Source: Symbiodinium natans (Eukaryota > Sar > Dinophyceae > Suessiales > Symbiodiniaceae). From it: a stretch of 64,000 nucleotides of DNA. Positions 22,867-32,939 of this stretch are shown here, in pieces. Position numbers and translations under genes: made by a program. The stretch covers positions 47,928 through 111,927 of the forward strand of contig CAJNDS010000566.1 of the NCBI GenBank assembly GCA_905221605.1, given 5' to 3'. Each line of letters begins with the position of its first letter. Position 1 is the first letter of the stretch. The notes below the pieces were generated by a model. That model saw only the letters and a list, made by a program, of their open reading frames with translations. It ran no database searches and was not told the DNA's origin.

Positions 22867-25267
22867 ACTCCTTTCCAGGCTTGGATCCGGCTGCAGCTGA
22901 TGTCTCTTCTTATGACCTGTGCTCAGTAATTCGTTCATACGTTTACCAGGAATATCCAGGAATCCTGGCGTCTCCTTCTTTTTAGACTTCTATTTTTCAT
23001 TCGCTGTATTTGCGCACGTGCACAAAGTGCAAGTGCGCCCTGTTCCTGTCATTGGGTGCTGCTCCCCATGCAGGATCACCGGCCCGGAACTAGAGAGTTT
23101 TCATCTGCGTGCTTGTTGGTTGTTCAGTGCTGGGGAGTAGTTCCGGTAGAACCCACATGCCGCAAGGCATGAGGCTCAGGAAGGAATGCCATGGCTCAGA
23201 TCTTCCACTCTGTCGTTTTCCCTCCGGCCGTCAGTGGGCACAGTGATGGGTACTGCTTCAGAGCAGTGTGCCACATTTGTAGCTTGAGAGAATACTTGAT
23301 GCGGCAACCTCATGGCGGTTCTCACTCATGTGGTAGAAGGTCGGTATTGGCATGATGCTATTGCGGCTGTTCCGAAAGCATTCGTGTTGCCGTTGTAGCT
23401 TGCGGCTCTAGTGGCTGCAAGAGAGTTGCCCTGCACCTGCTTGTGGCGGACAGCTGGAAATGTCCTTGCGCGTGGTGCCACCATGTCATGTTGGGTGCCG
23501 TTCCTTCTTATCGCAAGCAAGCTGCAAGCACAGCTCCTAGACGGAGAACATGAAGCGTTTCTTGGCCGATTGCTGGTTCAGGCAACGTGGTTGCGTCACA
23601 TCTGATCGAGACTAACTCCATCATGCCGGAAAGTTTAGTCTTCTCCAAGAGCTCAAGCTCCCGTGCCCTCAGTGTTGACCTCTCCATGGGCCCTCCATGG
23701 GCCTGAGCGGGCTCGGCAGCGAAGCTGGAGCCAAACAGGACACCACAATTGGAGAATATGATAAATATTCATGAATATTGATATTAATAATAATCATAAG
23801 TTGGATGTTGTTGGATGTGCTCTGCAGTTACAGTGTGCTTTTTTGGGTTATTTTTTCATTGCGCGAGGACTTATGGGGCAATCCTGCCAGGCATGCTGCA
23901 CTGATCCCGTGCCCAAGAAGCTCATCCTGCAAACCAGGCGAGATCCATGATTGGGCGTTAACTTCTTCGAATGCGGAGCGCGGTTCAGGGTTTTGGGGTT
24001 TAGTGCTGCACTTTGGGTTTTAGGGTTGGACCGCTCGATTCCTGTTATCCTCTTGATTTTTCTGGCTCATGTTGTCTTGTTTTTTGGCCGTGCTGTCCTG
24101 TTTTTGACTTGTTCTTCTTTGTTTTCGGACTCAGTCCATTCTGTTTTCGACTATTTTGCTGTGCTCACCAACCACCCCTCTCCTGTTTTAACATTTGAAT
24201 GACCGATGGGCCTGTGTGACCTGGTAGGGCATCTGAACACTGGCACAAGCTAGCCAACGGCAGTTACTGCTAGCACGACTCCCCTGTAGTGAGCCGGCAG
24301 TTTCTGTTTTCGGCTCTTGCCCGTTGCTCGGTTTCCTCTTCGCTTTCCCCACGATGTGTCTTGATTGAGGCGGCTATTTCATTGTATGCAGTCGGTCAAT
24401 GCACGGATTCGTGCACGCTGCTTCGATGCGCATCCCCGCTTTTGCGATGTCTCGCCGTTGCAGAGTTACATTTCGGTATTTTCACCTGGAAAACATGTAG
24501 GTGTAGTAAGAAGTCGGTTGCTAGGTGGGTGCCAAGCATCGTAAGCGTCGTGAGCATCGTGAGTGTCGTGAGCGGCTTCCGAATCAAGACAAAAGCATGG
24601 GCGGTTTGAATCAAGGAAGCACGACTAGTAGTGGTAGCCGGTGGCTCCAAGTTGTATTTGACAGGCCAGCCCCGAGAACGAGGTGTGTGTTGCGGCCCAA
24701 GGTCAGGCCCAACCTTATTGAGTGATGTAGGTCATTCCGACCAGCTGACTCCAAAGCAGCCATATTTGCATGCCAAGCTGTGCCCCAACAGCTCTTGCAG
24801 TTGCACAAGGTCGGTCCTCGAAGTGGAAGAGGAGGTACAGGACTTGAAGTGAGACTCTGAGCCGTTGCGAGCATAAGCTTGCGCAGGGAACTTTGGCATG
24901 TAAAGCAATCCGCACCTGTGCGTTGCCTTTTGCGCGTGTCAAGCAGTTTCGGGCTTGCTTTGGAGGCATATGCGCCCAGAATGTGTTTCTCAGTTTTCTG
25001 TTGTGTGTAGGCACAAGCAAGTGACAAAGCATCCCTTGGCATTCCAGCTGTGCGTTGTATATTTCCCTTGCGCTCAGGGGCTTCGCAATTTTCTGCGATT
25101 CAGGACCGAACACACTTGCCAGCACACGCGTCACTGTCACAACAAGCAGTCACGCAACACACACTTTCTTAAGCAGTGAGATTCTGGAAGGAGAATTTGA
25201 TGAGGAACCGCATCCAGCCATGGTGCTGCAGGCATGGGTCGGGGTGAGGGCTAGGACTCGGAGTGCT
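22867..25267. other. Mostly unassigned; weak exon candidates
   Basis: A plus-strand frame ending at TGA 23605 reads ASKLQAQLLDGEHEAFLGRL and could be a terminal exon. TTTAGG-like fragments occur at 23990-24030. The rest shows nothing definite. Confidence 0.35.
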
Positions 25268-25285
25268 GGGGGGGGGGGGGGGGGG
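25268..25285 (+). repeat. G18 homopolymer upstream of the zinc-ribbon gene
   Basis: An uninterrupted G run about 110 bp before the first in-frame ATG of the next gene. Confidence 0.9.
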
Positions 25286-25395
25286 TGTCTTGTAAGATCT
25301 TGCGCAGGAGCCGCTTGCGGTCAGAAAGGGCCACATTGCTGAATGATGCCCCAGTCTTCGAGCCGAGCCGGCCAGGATGTTGGTGCGGTGGACAT

Positions 25396-26766
25396 ATGGA
25401 CATGAGTTGGAATCTTCGAAGTGCCGGGCGCCTGCGGATGTTCACACTGTCCCTCACCCCTTCAAGCAGAGTTCACCAAAGACAAGGCTTCACATCAACG
25501 CATGCCTTAAGACATGCTGATATGGTTAGACCACATTGTGAAACCATTGTGCAAGTCGTGGGTATGCAACCCAGCCTTTCGCAGCCATGGGGGCAGCCGC
25601 TGACACAGCCGCAGTCGGTACACATAACGCCACGTGTTGAGGGAATCTTCGATTTGTGCCCGTGGTGCCGCAGTCTGTATACGCGCAACTCTGATTTCTG
25701 CCACAAGTGTGGTGAGCAACGACATCCCTCGCAAGCTACCTTTTTGGATGATGTGCCGGAGTGCGCGCAGAAACTGCAGACACCTCTCCACACGGTCATT
25801 GAGGAGTCCTCGATTGAAGGAATGTCCAGTATGTTGTCGTCACACCCGAGATCCATCTACGAGCTGCACGATCCATTGATGCGGATGGGTGTCCTCAGCC
25901 AAGATTTTAGTAAATGTCCGCATTGCCATGACACATACCCAGCAGATGCAGTATTTTGCCAGCAGTGCGGCCAGCCCCGTGAGTATGACAGTGAGGGCAA
26001 TGAGCTGGTTTACATCCAGGCGGAGTATTTGTCAGTGACAGATCCGGAAAGGAGGGCGCAGCTTGAAGAGGTGAAGGCCATGCTTCAGCTCATGCTAGAA
26101 GGTCGACCCGATCTGGGCTATATGGGTGATAATGATGTAAGGCCTGAAGCGGCGCCGAATGGCTCGTCTCCAGCCGATGTGTTCGAGTACAAGGGGTGGG
26201 TTCGCAGTCCCGATTCCACATTTGTGACAAGCGCTCCGGACAGACAGGGCACGCGTTCATTGGATGACACGGGTTCGATGCCTTGGGAGCAGACGTCCCC
26301 AAAGCTGCAGCTTTTTGACCTTTGCCCCTGCGGGAGCCTGCACTTGCCTGATGCATGGTTCTGTCACCGGTGCGGCGCACGGAGGCTCGGGTCAGGCACC
26401 AACCCTGGCTCTGCAGCACAGTTGCGTTTCACTGAAGAGGTGCTGGCAGCGAGGCAGTGGATCGATCACAGCACCGCAAGTGCTGAAACGATTTCGCTGA
26501 CATACGATGCTTGTGAGCCGCAATATGAGTCGGACATGAATTGGTTCGAGTGGCTGACATTGATCCCGTCTGAGACCCCGGCGGAATCAGGGGAATCGCA
26601 CTTCATTCGCCAAGACTGGAACATTGATGACATGCATCACGCTCCACAGAAGCGAAGATGGGCTGGGAAGCACCATGAGTCAATCACTGGCTGTGCAATC
26701 CCCACTCTTCCGACCGCTGATGAGCGGTTGACGGGTGATTCCCCTGATCCTTGCAATCTGATGTAG
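25396..26766 (+). CDS. Protein with three zinc-ribbon motifs (intronless)
   Basis: Uninterrupted frame of 456 codons from the first in-frame ATG (frame open from 25285), stop TAG 26764-26766. It contains three spaced zinc ribbons: CPWC...CHKC (Cys88, 91, 102, 105), CPHC...CQQC (Cys174, 177, 188, 191) and CPCG...CHRC (Cys310, 312, 323, 326). Each second half reads FCxxCG(E/Q/A)xR, the form seen in many dinoflagellate cysteine-rich proteins. The third has CxC instead of CxxC at its first half. A charged helical stretch (about 215-240, RRAQLEEVKAMLQLML) follows the second ribbon. Zinc ribbons usually stabilise protein- or nucleic-acid-binding surfaces; no enzyme domain is seen and the function is unknown. 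An upstream spliced start is possible. The lack of introns contrasts with the split neighbours. Confidence 0.8.
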   Translation: MDMSWNLRSAGRLRMFTLSLTPSSRVHQRQGFTSTHALRHADMVRPHCETIVQVVGMQPSLSQPWGQPLTQPQSVHITPRVEGIFDLCPWCRSLYTRNSDFCHKCGEQRHPSQATFLDDVPECAQKLQTPLHTVIEESSIEGMSSMLSSHPRSIYELHDPLMRMGVLSQDFSKCPHCHDTYPADAVFCQQCGQPREYDSEGNELVYIQAEYLSVTDPERRAQLEEVKAMLQLMLEGRPDLGYMGDNDVRPEAAPNGSSPADVFEYKGWVRSPDSTFVTSAPDRQGTRSLDDTGSMPWEQTSPKLQLFDLCPCGSLHLPDAWFCHRCGARRLGSGTNPGSAAQLRFTEEVLAARQWIDHSTASAETISLTYDACEPQYESDMNWFEWLTLIPSETPAESGESHFIRQDWNIDDMHHAPQKRRWAGKHHESITGCAIPTLPTADERLTGDSPDPCNLM

Positions 26767-29311
26767 TCTTATGCCGTGTAGGGCGCAGAGTCAGCCGGAA
26801 GCTGTTCAAGCCCGCTGTGCTCGCCGCCGTGGCTAGCGCTGTTCTCGTCGCCGCGGCCAGATGAAGGTCCAAAGGACAACCCTGTGGCTGCCCTGCCACA
26901 TCCTCGCGCGAAATACTTGTGCTTTTGCGATCCCCAAACCCTTGGTGCGAAATTTGGCGCTGGGGGGACTCAATCGGCAGCAAAGAAAATGAACTCGCTG
27001 TTGCTGGTTCTAGATTCTAGCTCGGTGGCTGCTGCTTGGTTGCTTGAGAGCTGCTTCTTTTGCGGGCAGGCCTTGCGAGCGATTTGCGAAGCCGGTGAAG
27101 CACGCTCTCCCGGCCTCCTCCTCCCCCCCCTTCCCCCGTAATTGTCCATGCAAAAACATGTCGGCCTGACGTGCGGCCTGACGCAAACTGCGGAGGCCGA
27201 AGTTTTGCATGGCAGCACTTGTACTTCACACGTTGTGCCATTCGATCGAGAAAACGAGAAATGTGAGGTGCAGAGAGTGACAGCTGCCCTTGTTGTGTCG
27301 AGTGATTGCCAACATGGCAGTGAGCCTTATTCGAGTCGAACGCATGGGCCTGTCAGCTTTTAGGTGTGTTTGTTTGAACAACTGAGAGGAGCCACGCAGC
27401 ACTTGCAAAGATTACATTCTTTCAAAGCAAGTCCGGCAACAAACAACACAACTCAGCAGACGTGCGTAGTAAGTATCCCTCTATCTCTCTCTCTGTCTTT
27501 CTCCACCTCTCTCTCTCTCTCGCTCTCTCTTTTTTTTGTCCCTCCTTTCCATCCTCTCTTCTTTGCATCTCTCTCGTTTCTCCGTGTGTCTTTGTGGGCC
27601 TCGGGCGGCCGGCTCGAGCTCTCTGCTGCTCTCCAACACAAAGGCACAGGGGAGAGTGGTTTGCAGAAGGGCGTCGTGTTGCTGGGAGGGGGGGCCCCAT
27701 AATATGATTTGGGGGGAGGGGGGCCCCATATACTCGGGGGCCCCATACTCTGCTGGGCATCATGTTGGGGGGGTCATATTGGGCTCTAGGGTTCAAGGTC
27801 TAGGGTTTATTGGGGGCGGCAGGCATCATGCTCGCGGACGTGCGGCGCTGGTGATGGCTGGGATCTGAAAAGCTTCCCCGAATGTGTGGATGACGCTTTC
27901 GTGCGCTTTTCCAGGCACCAGATGACCTTGGCTATGCTCCTTCAGCGCTGGAGGTCCAGACATCACTTACATAAATTGGACTCGGCTCCATCTATTCTAC
28001 GTTGTGCTCAGGCACCCCGCATCGTCCCACGCGCATCTCGATTCGCCGCAGCTGTGTCTTGGAAGCACGACTCAGCTCAGTGCGCGTTCGTGATCCCTCA
28101 TGCATCGCCTCGCTGAGGCGGCGAACGATGGAAGTCTCTGCGTCCCCGAGGCGAATGTTCAGGTCATTCAGACAGACCAGGTGCACTCGTCGAGTTCTTG
28201 CAAATTTATAAGTGTGAGCTTAAGAGCTAAGAAGATGTCGCAGGCTACGCCACATCCAGAGGTCGCCGGCTCAGGGCATCCTGTTTTTGAACGGAGTCTT
28301 TTTCCTCACTGTGACGGGAAGACCTCACAAAGCATGGCGCCTTGTTGCCACACTTACTGTGCATTTTTGGATCGCTGATATGTGGCAGAGCCTAAGGGGC
28401 CTAAAGGCTTTATGCAGGAATTGATGGCACCCACCGCTCGAAGTTCCAGACCCTGCAACTAGCGACTAGCAAACCCGAAGCTGTGAGAATGCGTGGTGGC
28501 CAGAGAACTGTTACTGTCCTCTTAGTCAGATGCCATCAAAGGATGCAAACCGAAAGCAAGTTAGTGCGAAGATGAGGAGGTGAACCGGAGATCCAGGTTA
28601 ACTTTGAGAAGAAGAAATGGTGAATTCGGAGACCCTTGACTACAGAGTTGTTACTCTTGAAGCCTGAAGACTGTGAGAGTATGTGAGATGTGGCTATTGC
28701 CACGCTCAGGTTTCAGCTTCTGATGGCTGTGGCTCACTGCAGGACAAGCTCAACTAAGCTGTATGCAAGGTATCTCTTGGGGCCTTAATTCCCTGTCGTA
28801 CACGAAATCAGATCCCCCTTGGTGCTGCATTGCTCCAGCTGTTGTTCCCAGGGTCTTCATCCCAATCGTATCAGTTAAAACCAAGCACGGCAGAGTCCAA
28901 GAGCAAAGCCGGCAAAAGGCTTCTTTTGAGCTTCATCCAACAGAGAAACGTCGCTGTTGGCTGCACACTTCTGAAGGAAGCTCTGCTAGCAGGGATGCAA
29001 GTTGTCTTTCACTCGGCTCTGCTCTGCAAGTTGGGACTGCTAAGTCACATGGTGCATTGGCAATGAACGCGAGGGAGATATGGTGTCTGTGCTGTGCCCA
29101 CTCTCTAGTTTGAATGCAGTTTGACTGCATTTGAAAAACACGGATCGAAAAATGGATCGATTGGGAAATAAACGGCGTCGTTCTCGGCTGATCTTCCGAG
29201 AGAGAAAGCAATTCCCATGCCCCCCCCGGAGATCCCCGGAGCCTCGCAGCTTCGGAGAGCCCGAGGCTTCCAACAATGGCTTAGAGAAGGGCTTTGGCTG
29301 AAGCGGCTGAG
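26767..29311. other. Mostly unassigned; CT microsatellite and GGGGCCCC repeats
   Basis: A CT microsatellite lies at 27477-27537 and three GGGGGCCCCATA boxes at 27695-27755. A plus frame near 28105-28180 (NDGSLCVPEANVQVIQTDQ) may be an exon. Nothing else is definite. Confidence 0.4.
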
Positions 29312-29369
29312 CGCAAACACATGGTGCAAACACATGGTGCAAACACATGGTGCAAACACATGGTGCAAA
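29312..29369. repeat. 13-bp direct repeat, four copies
   Basis: Four perfect copies of CACATGGTGCAAA. Confidence 0.95.
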
Positions 29370-29715
29370 TGCTGTTCAGTAGCTTTCACCATCTGGTCCA
29401 ACAGTGTGTTCCGCCAGGGTATTGTGGTCAGCACCTCCACACGCCGAGACACGTGACTTTCAGGAGCTGCGGCATCAGGCACATCTGGAGTGGGAAGCCT
29501 AGGCTGCTCGTATCTGTTTGTGGTCACAGATTAGTCACAGCTTTTTTTGGGTGGGGATTGGTGAAGAGTCGACTGCTGAGGCAGCAGTTGCTGCAAAGCC
29601 AGCTGCAGCAATTGCAAGGGCCGCAAGGGCTTCCAAGCTTGAATTTGTTGTTTCCAGAACCCTTTGCGGCCTTTAGATTGCCAGCTGCATTGCTCTTAGC
29701 GCCTGCTTTCTGGCT

Positions 29716-30252
29716 TTGGACGCTCAGTTGAGGACCGAAGGAAGTTTGGGTGGACTGCCGCTGCAACAGCCACTGCATCCAAGCCAGCTCTCACTCTTCC
29801 AGCCCTTGCGACAAAGTGATGTCCCAAACATCTGGGCTCCACACGCGCCATTGCCGGAGAGCTGCCACCAGTCGCGCTTTGGCCAACCACTGCAAGATCC
29901 GCTGAAAGCACAGCCAAGTCCGTGCGTCAGTTACCAGATGGCGCCACCACCCTCCTGGTGCCAACATGGGAACCCCGCTGCATGCCCCAGCGCCAAAGCA
30001 CCGGGAGCACCCGACTGGCAAATGGAGCCGCAGATGCCCAAGATTGCAAGATTCTGCCCCAAGTGGAACCTCCCAGTGTCGATGTCTCTGTGGATTTTGA
30101 GTCCCGGATCTGAGGAGCACCTGGATTCACGGCTTCAACGAAGTGCCTTCCCTCCTGCCACCTGGCCAGAATCGCAGACAGACAGCTCTGAACAGACCGC
30201 ACCTGGCTCCGAAGGCCTCCCCGTGGACTGGATGCGCCAAAACTCATGCTGA
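29716..30252 (+). CDS. Possible Q/P-rich terminal exon, unidentified
   Basis: A 178-codon frame ending TGA at 30250-30252 with Gln/Pro/Ser-rich composition (LQQPLHPSQLSLFQPLRQSD near the start). No domain was recognised. It may be the last exon of a low-complexity protein; minus-strand frames of about 105 codons are also open here, which lowers confidence. Confidence 0.35.
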   Translation: MDAQLRTEGSLGGLPLQQPLHPSQLSLFQPLRQSDVPNIWAPHAPLPESCHQSRFGQPLQDPLKAQPSPCVSYQMAPPPSWCQHGNPAACPSAKAPGAPDWQMEPQMPKIARFCPKWNLPVSMSLWILSPGSEEHLDSRLQRSAFPPATWPESQTDSSEQTAPGSEGLPVDWMRQNSC

Positions 30253-30309
30253 AGCCTTTGGTGCCGCCTGCACAAGTCTCGGTGACTCAGCTTCAGGTTG
30301 TTGACCCAA

Positions 30310-30408
30310 AGAGCCCAATACCGCTCAATGAAGGAATACTCTTTAAATCATGATAAGGATCCCTTTATAATTTAAGCTACATTCCTTAATTAGGGGGTAT
30401 TGGGCTCT
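30310..30408. mobile_element. 99-bp palindromic element (MITE-like) with 13-bp perfect TIRs
   Basis: Left end AGAGCCCAATACC (30310-30322) is the exact reverse complement of the right end GGTATTGGGCTCT (30396-30408). Similarity extends a few bases outward with mismatches, and the interior has a second inverted pair (AAGGAAT / ATTCCTT). The interior is A+T rich. It is non-coding and could extrude as a hairpin. Confidence 0.7.
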
Positions 30409-30705
30409 CTGGGGAGTCGTTGTCAGTCATTGGTCTTGCCGCGTCTTGCTGAGTCTTACATTATCACGTAGCGTTCCCAGGCTGTGAGGCCTGCATCGCG
30501 GCGTCTTTGTTGGGTGGTTCTCAAAATTGGGGTCCTTTTTTGGGCTCTTGTTTGAAGGGTGCTGTACTCTACAGCAGGCCCAAGAAGGGATCCTAATGTG
30601 GAGAGCAGCTATTGTGATTCTTGTGAGTTGAGGCTCCATTGCACGGATGCGGTGTCGAGAGCCTCAGACCGCCCCAAGCACAAACACAAGGACAGCAAGG
30701 ACAGG

Positions 30706-30824
30706 GTGTGCATGGGTGTGCATGGGTGTGCATGGGTGTGCATGGGTGTGCATGGGTGTGCATGGGTGTGCATGGGTGTGCATGGGTGTGCATGGGTGTG
30801 CATGGGTGTGCATGGGTGTGCATG
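30706..30824. repeat. 10-bp minisatellite (TGTGCATGGG), about 12 copies
   Basis: Perfect 10-bp units. Every frame on both strands stays open through the array. Confidence 0.97.
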
Positions 30825-32694
30825 TGCAGAAGTCCTCTGTATGCCTGTACAATCCCGAATCTCAATGGCTTGCAGGATGGGTACTGGCACAAGACCCAGC
30901 ATCTGCATCCTTCGATCGTGCCGCTGGGCCTCAGCAGACGAAGAGTCCCGAATATGGATTCTTCCGGAATAAACGCATGCCTCTTTTTCGGAGGAGTCGC
31001 AAATCTTCTCATGGAAATGGAAGATGCTTTGCAAACGGATAGCGAGAACTAGAATTACTGACGAACAATGCCCGTATGGAAGGACCTGTGTGCACTGTAG
31101 TATGTGGTCCTGTGTTTAGTTTACGGTTTTGATTCGAGGTTGGGCAGTGACGGTGACTCAAAGTACCTGCATGGCTCAACGATTGCAGGTTGAGGCAGTT
31201 AGTTCCCTTTGGGTGCATTGCCCCTTGGTGATATGTTTGCTCGTTTAGACAAAGCACTCAAATGGTTAATGAATCCAGTTGGTTTTCCACTTTCCGAAAC
31301 TAAGCCTGGTCATCTATTGTTGTCGAGAACTGAATTTAGTAAACGGTCTTAACTTTTAAATGGCTTGTTCTTTTCTTTCCATTGTGTATACTTTGACTGA
31401 CTGCACTTGAATTACAGTTGTTTGTTCCAGTGCCGTGGCCATGAACAGTATGTCAATGGCTTTGCAAGCACTTAACGATGCAGACTTTGTTGCTTGAACT
31501 ACATGCCATACATCTGATGTTGAAGAAAAATGCACCAATTCGCAGCAGACTAGCCTTTTGAATTACTCCAAGGTCCAAGCAGAAGGTGCTACATACTGCT
31601 GTAGAGACCATTCCACGGATGTTGTGTTGAACGTGTGTGCGCAGCGCGATTGGGAACTAAGTTTGGACCTGGGCCCGTGCCACTGGAGCGCCGCAGCTCC
31701 ATCAGCCAATGGGTTTAGGGTTTAGGGTTTAGGGTTTAGGATTCAGGGTTCAGGGTTCAGGGTTTTGTGATGCATGTCCATCCGCTTTGCTCGCTTTGAC
31801 TTCAGGCATCCATGGTCCAGGGGAGCAGGTGGGACACTGGACTTCGGCACGGATCCAGGCTGTGGACCCAGATACGCAACCGGTGAGTAGGCTTGTTCTC
31901 AGAATCGGTTCGCTATGTCTCGTGTTCAAGACATTTCATGGCTTAGGTCTAAATCGCCTGGCAGGCCGAACGCCAGAAACTTCCACATGCGAACAGAATA
32001 AAGGTGGCAGCTCCTGCTCGTTGCAAGTAAAGGTTCCCTTCTTATCCAGTGCGAACGTGTGAGTCTTGTAGTGACCTAGTGTGCACTAAGCGAGGATAGC
32101 AGGCTGTCTTGTTCTCAACCAGCGTGTGCCACCAGTCGAGTTGACACCGATGCTACTAGCTTTTTTGTCATCAACGTGGCACCCATGACCACGTTGTAAA
32201 GCTGCAGGTGTCAGTGCAAAACAGGACAAGGAGATCCTGGCCACACTGCATTCCAGTGGCTTCGTGCGTACCTGAGGTCCTAAGCATACGCTGCGCGTTT
32301 CAAGAGGCCGCTGTAGCCTCCTTGCAAGGCTGTTGACCTCAGCGCCGACTCTCGGTGCCTGCCTTGATGGGCTGATGGGCCTAGTGACTGTCGGGGAGAT
32401 GAAGCCTGCAGTTGCAAAGGCCGGACCTCAGCCAGGTTCTCGACACCATGGTTGCCACGCAGGCACCGTTCACAACATTCCATGGGTTCGCGGAGTGCCC
32501 ACAGGAAATCCCCTCATGGGGGTGGGGACCTTTGAAGTAAATAGTCTTGCCGGTGTACGTCAGCCGGAGGAATGCTGTTGCAAAATGTTGCGCCAGTTCC
32601 TAAAGAAGCATCCAAGCAATGCCCGGGCCCAAAACTGTCGCCCGGCCAAAGCAGTTGTATTGGGTCACCCAGGTTTGCAACGTCATCGCTCATT
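30825..32694. other. No assignable gene
   Basis: Contains one telomere-like block (listed separately). Short frames have no motifs. Confidence 0.4.
31711..31765 (-). repeat. Telomere-like block, TTTAGGG orientation
   Basis: TTTAGGG units grading into TTCAGGG variants. Confidence 0.92.
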
Positions 32695-32704
32695 ATCGTC
32701 ATCG

Positions 32705-32744
<40 letters not shown>

Positions 32745-32799
32745 GGCTCTTCCTCCTCCTCCTCCTCACCATCATCATCATCATCATCACCATCCTGGC

Positions 32800-32850
<51 letters not shown>

Positions 32851-32933
32851 CCATCATCACCATCATCATCATCATCATCTTCGTCGTCATCGCTATCGTC
32901 GTCATCATCGTCATCATCATAGTCATCACGCGA
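32695..32933. repeat. (ATC)n trinucleotide repeats
   Basis: Long CAT/ATC runs interrupted by CCTGGCT and TCCTCC segments; five of six frames stay open as poly-His, poly-Ser, poly-Ile, poly-Met or poly-Asp. Confidence 0.95.
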
Positions 32934-32939
32934 TGCCTG

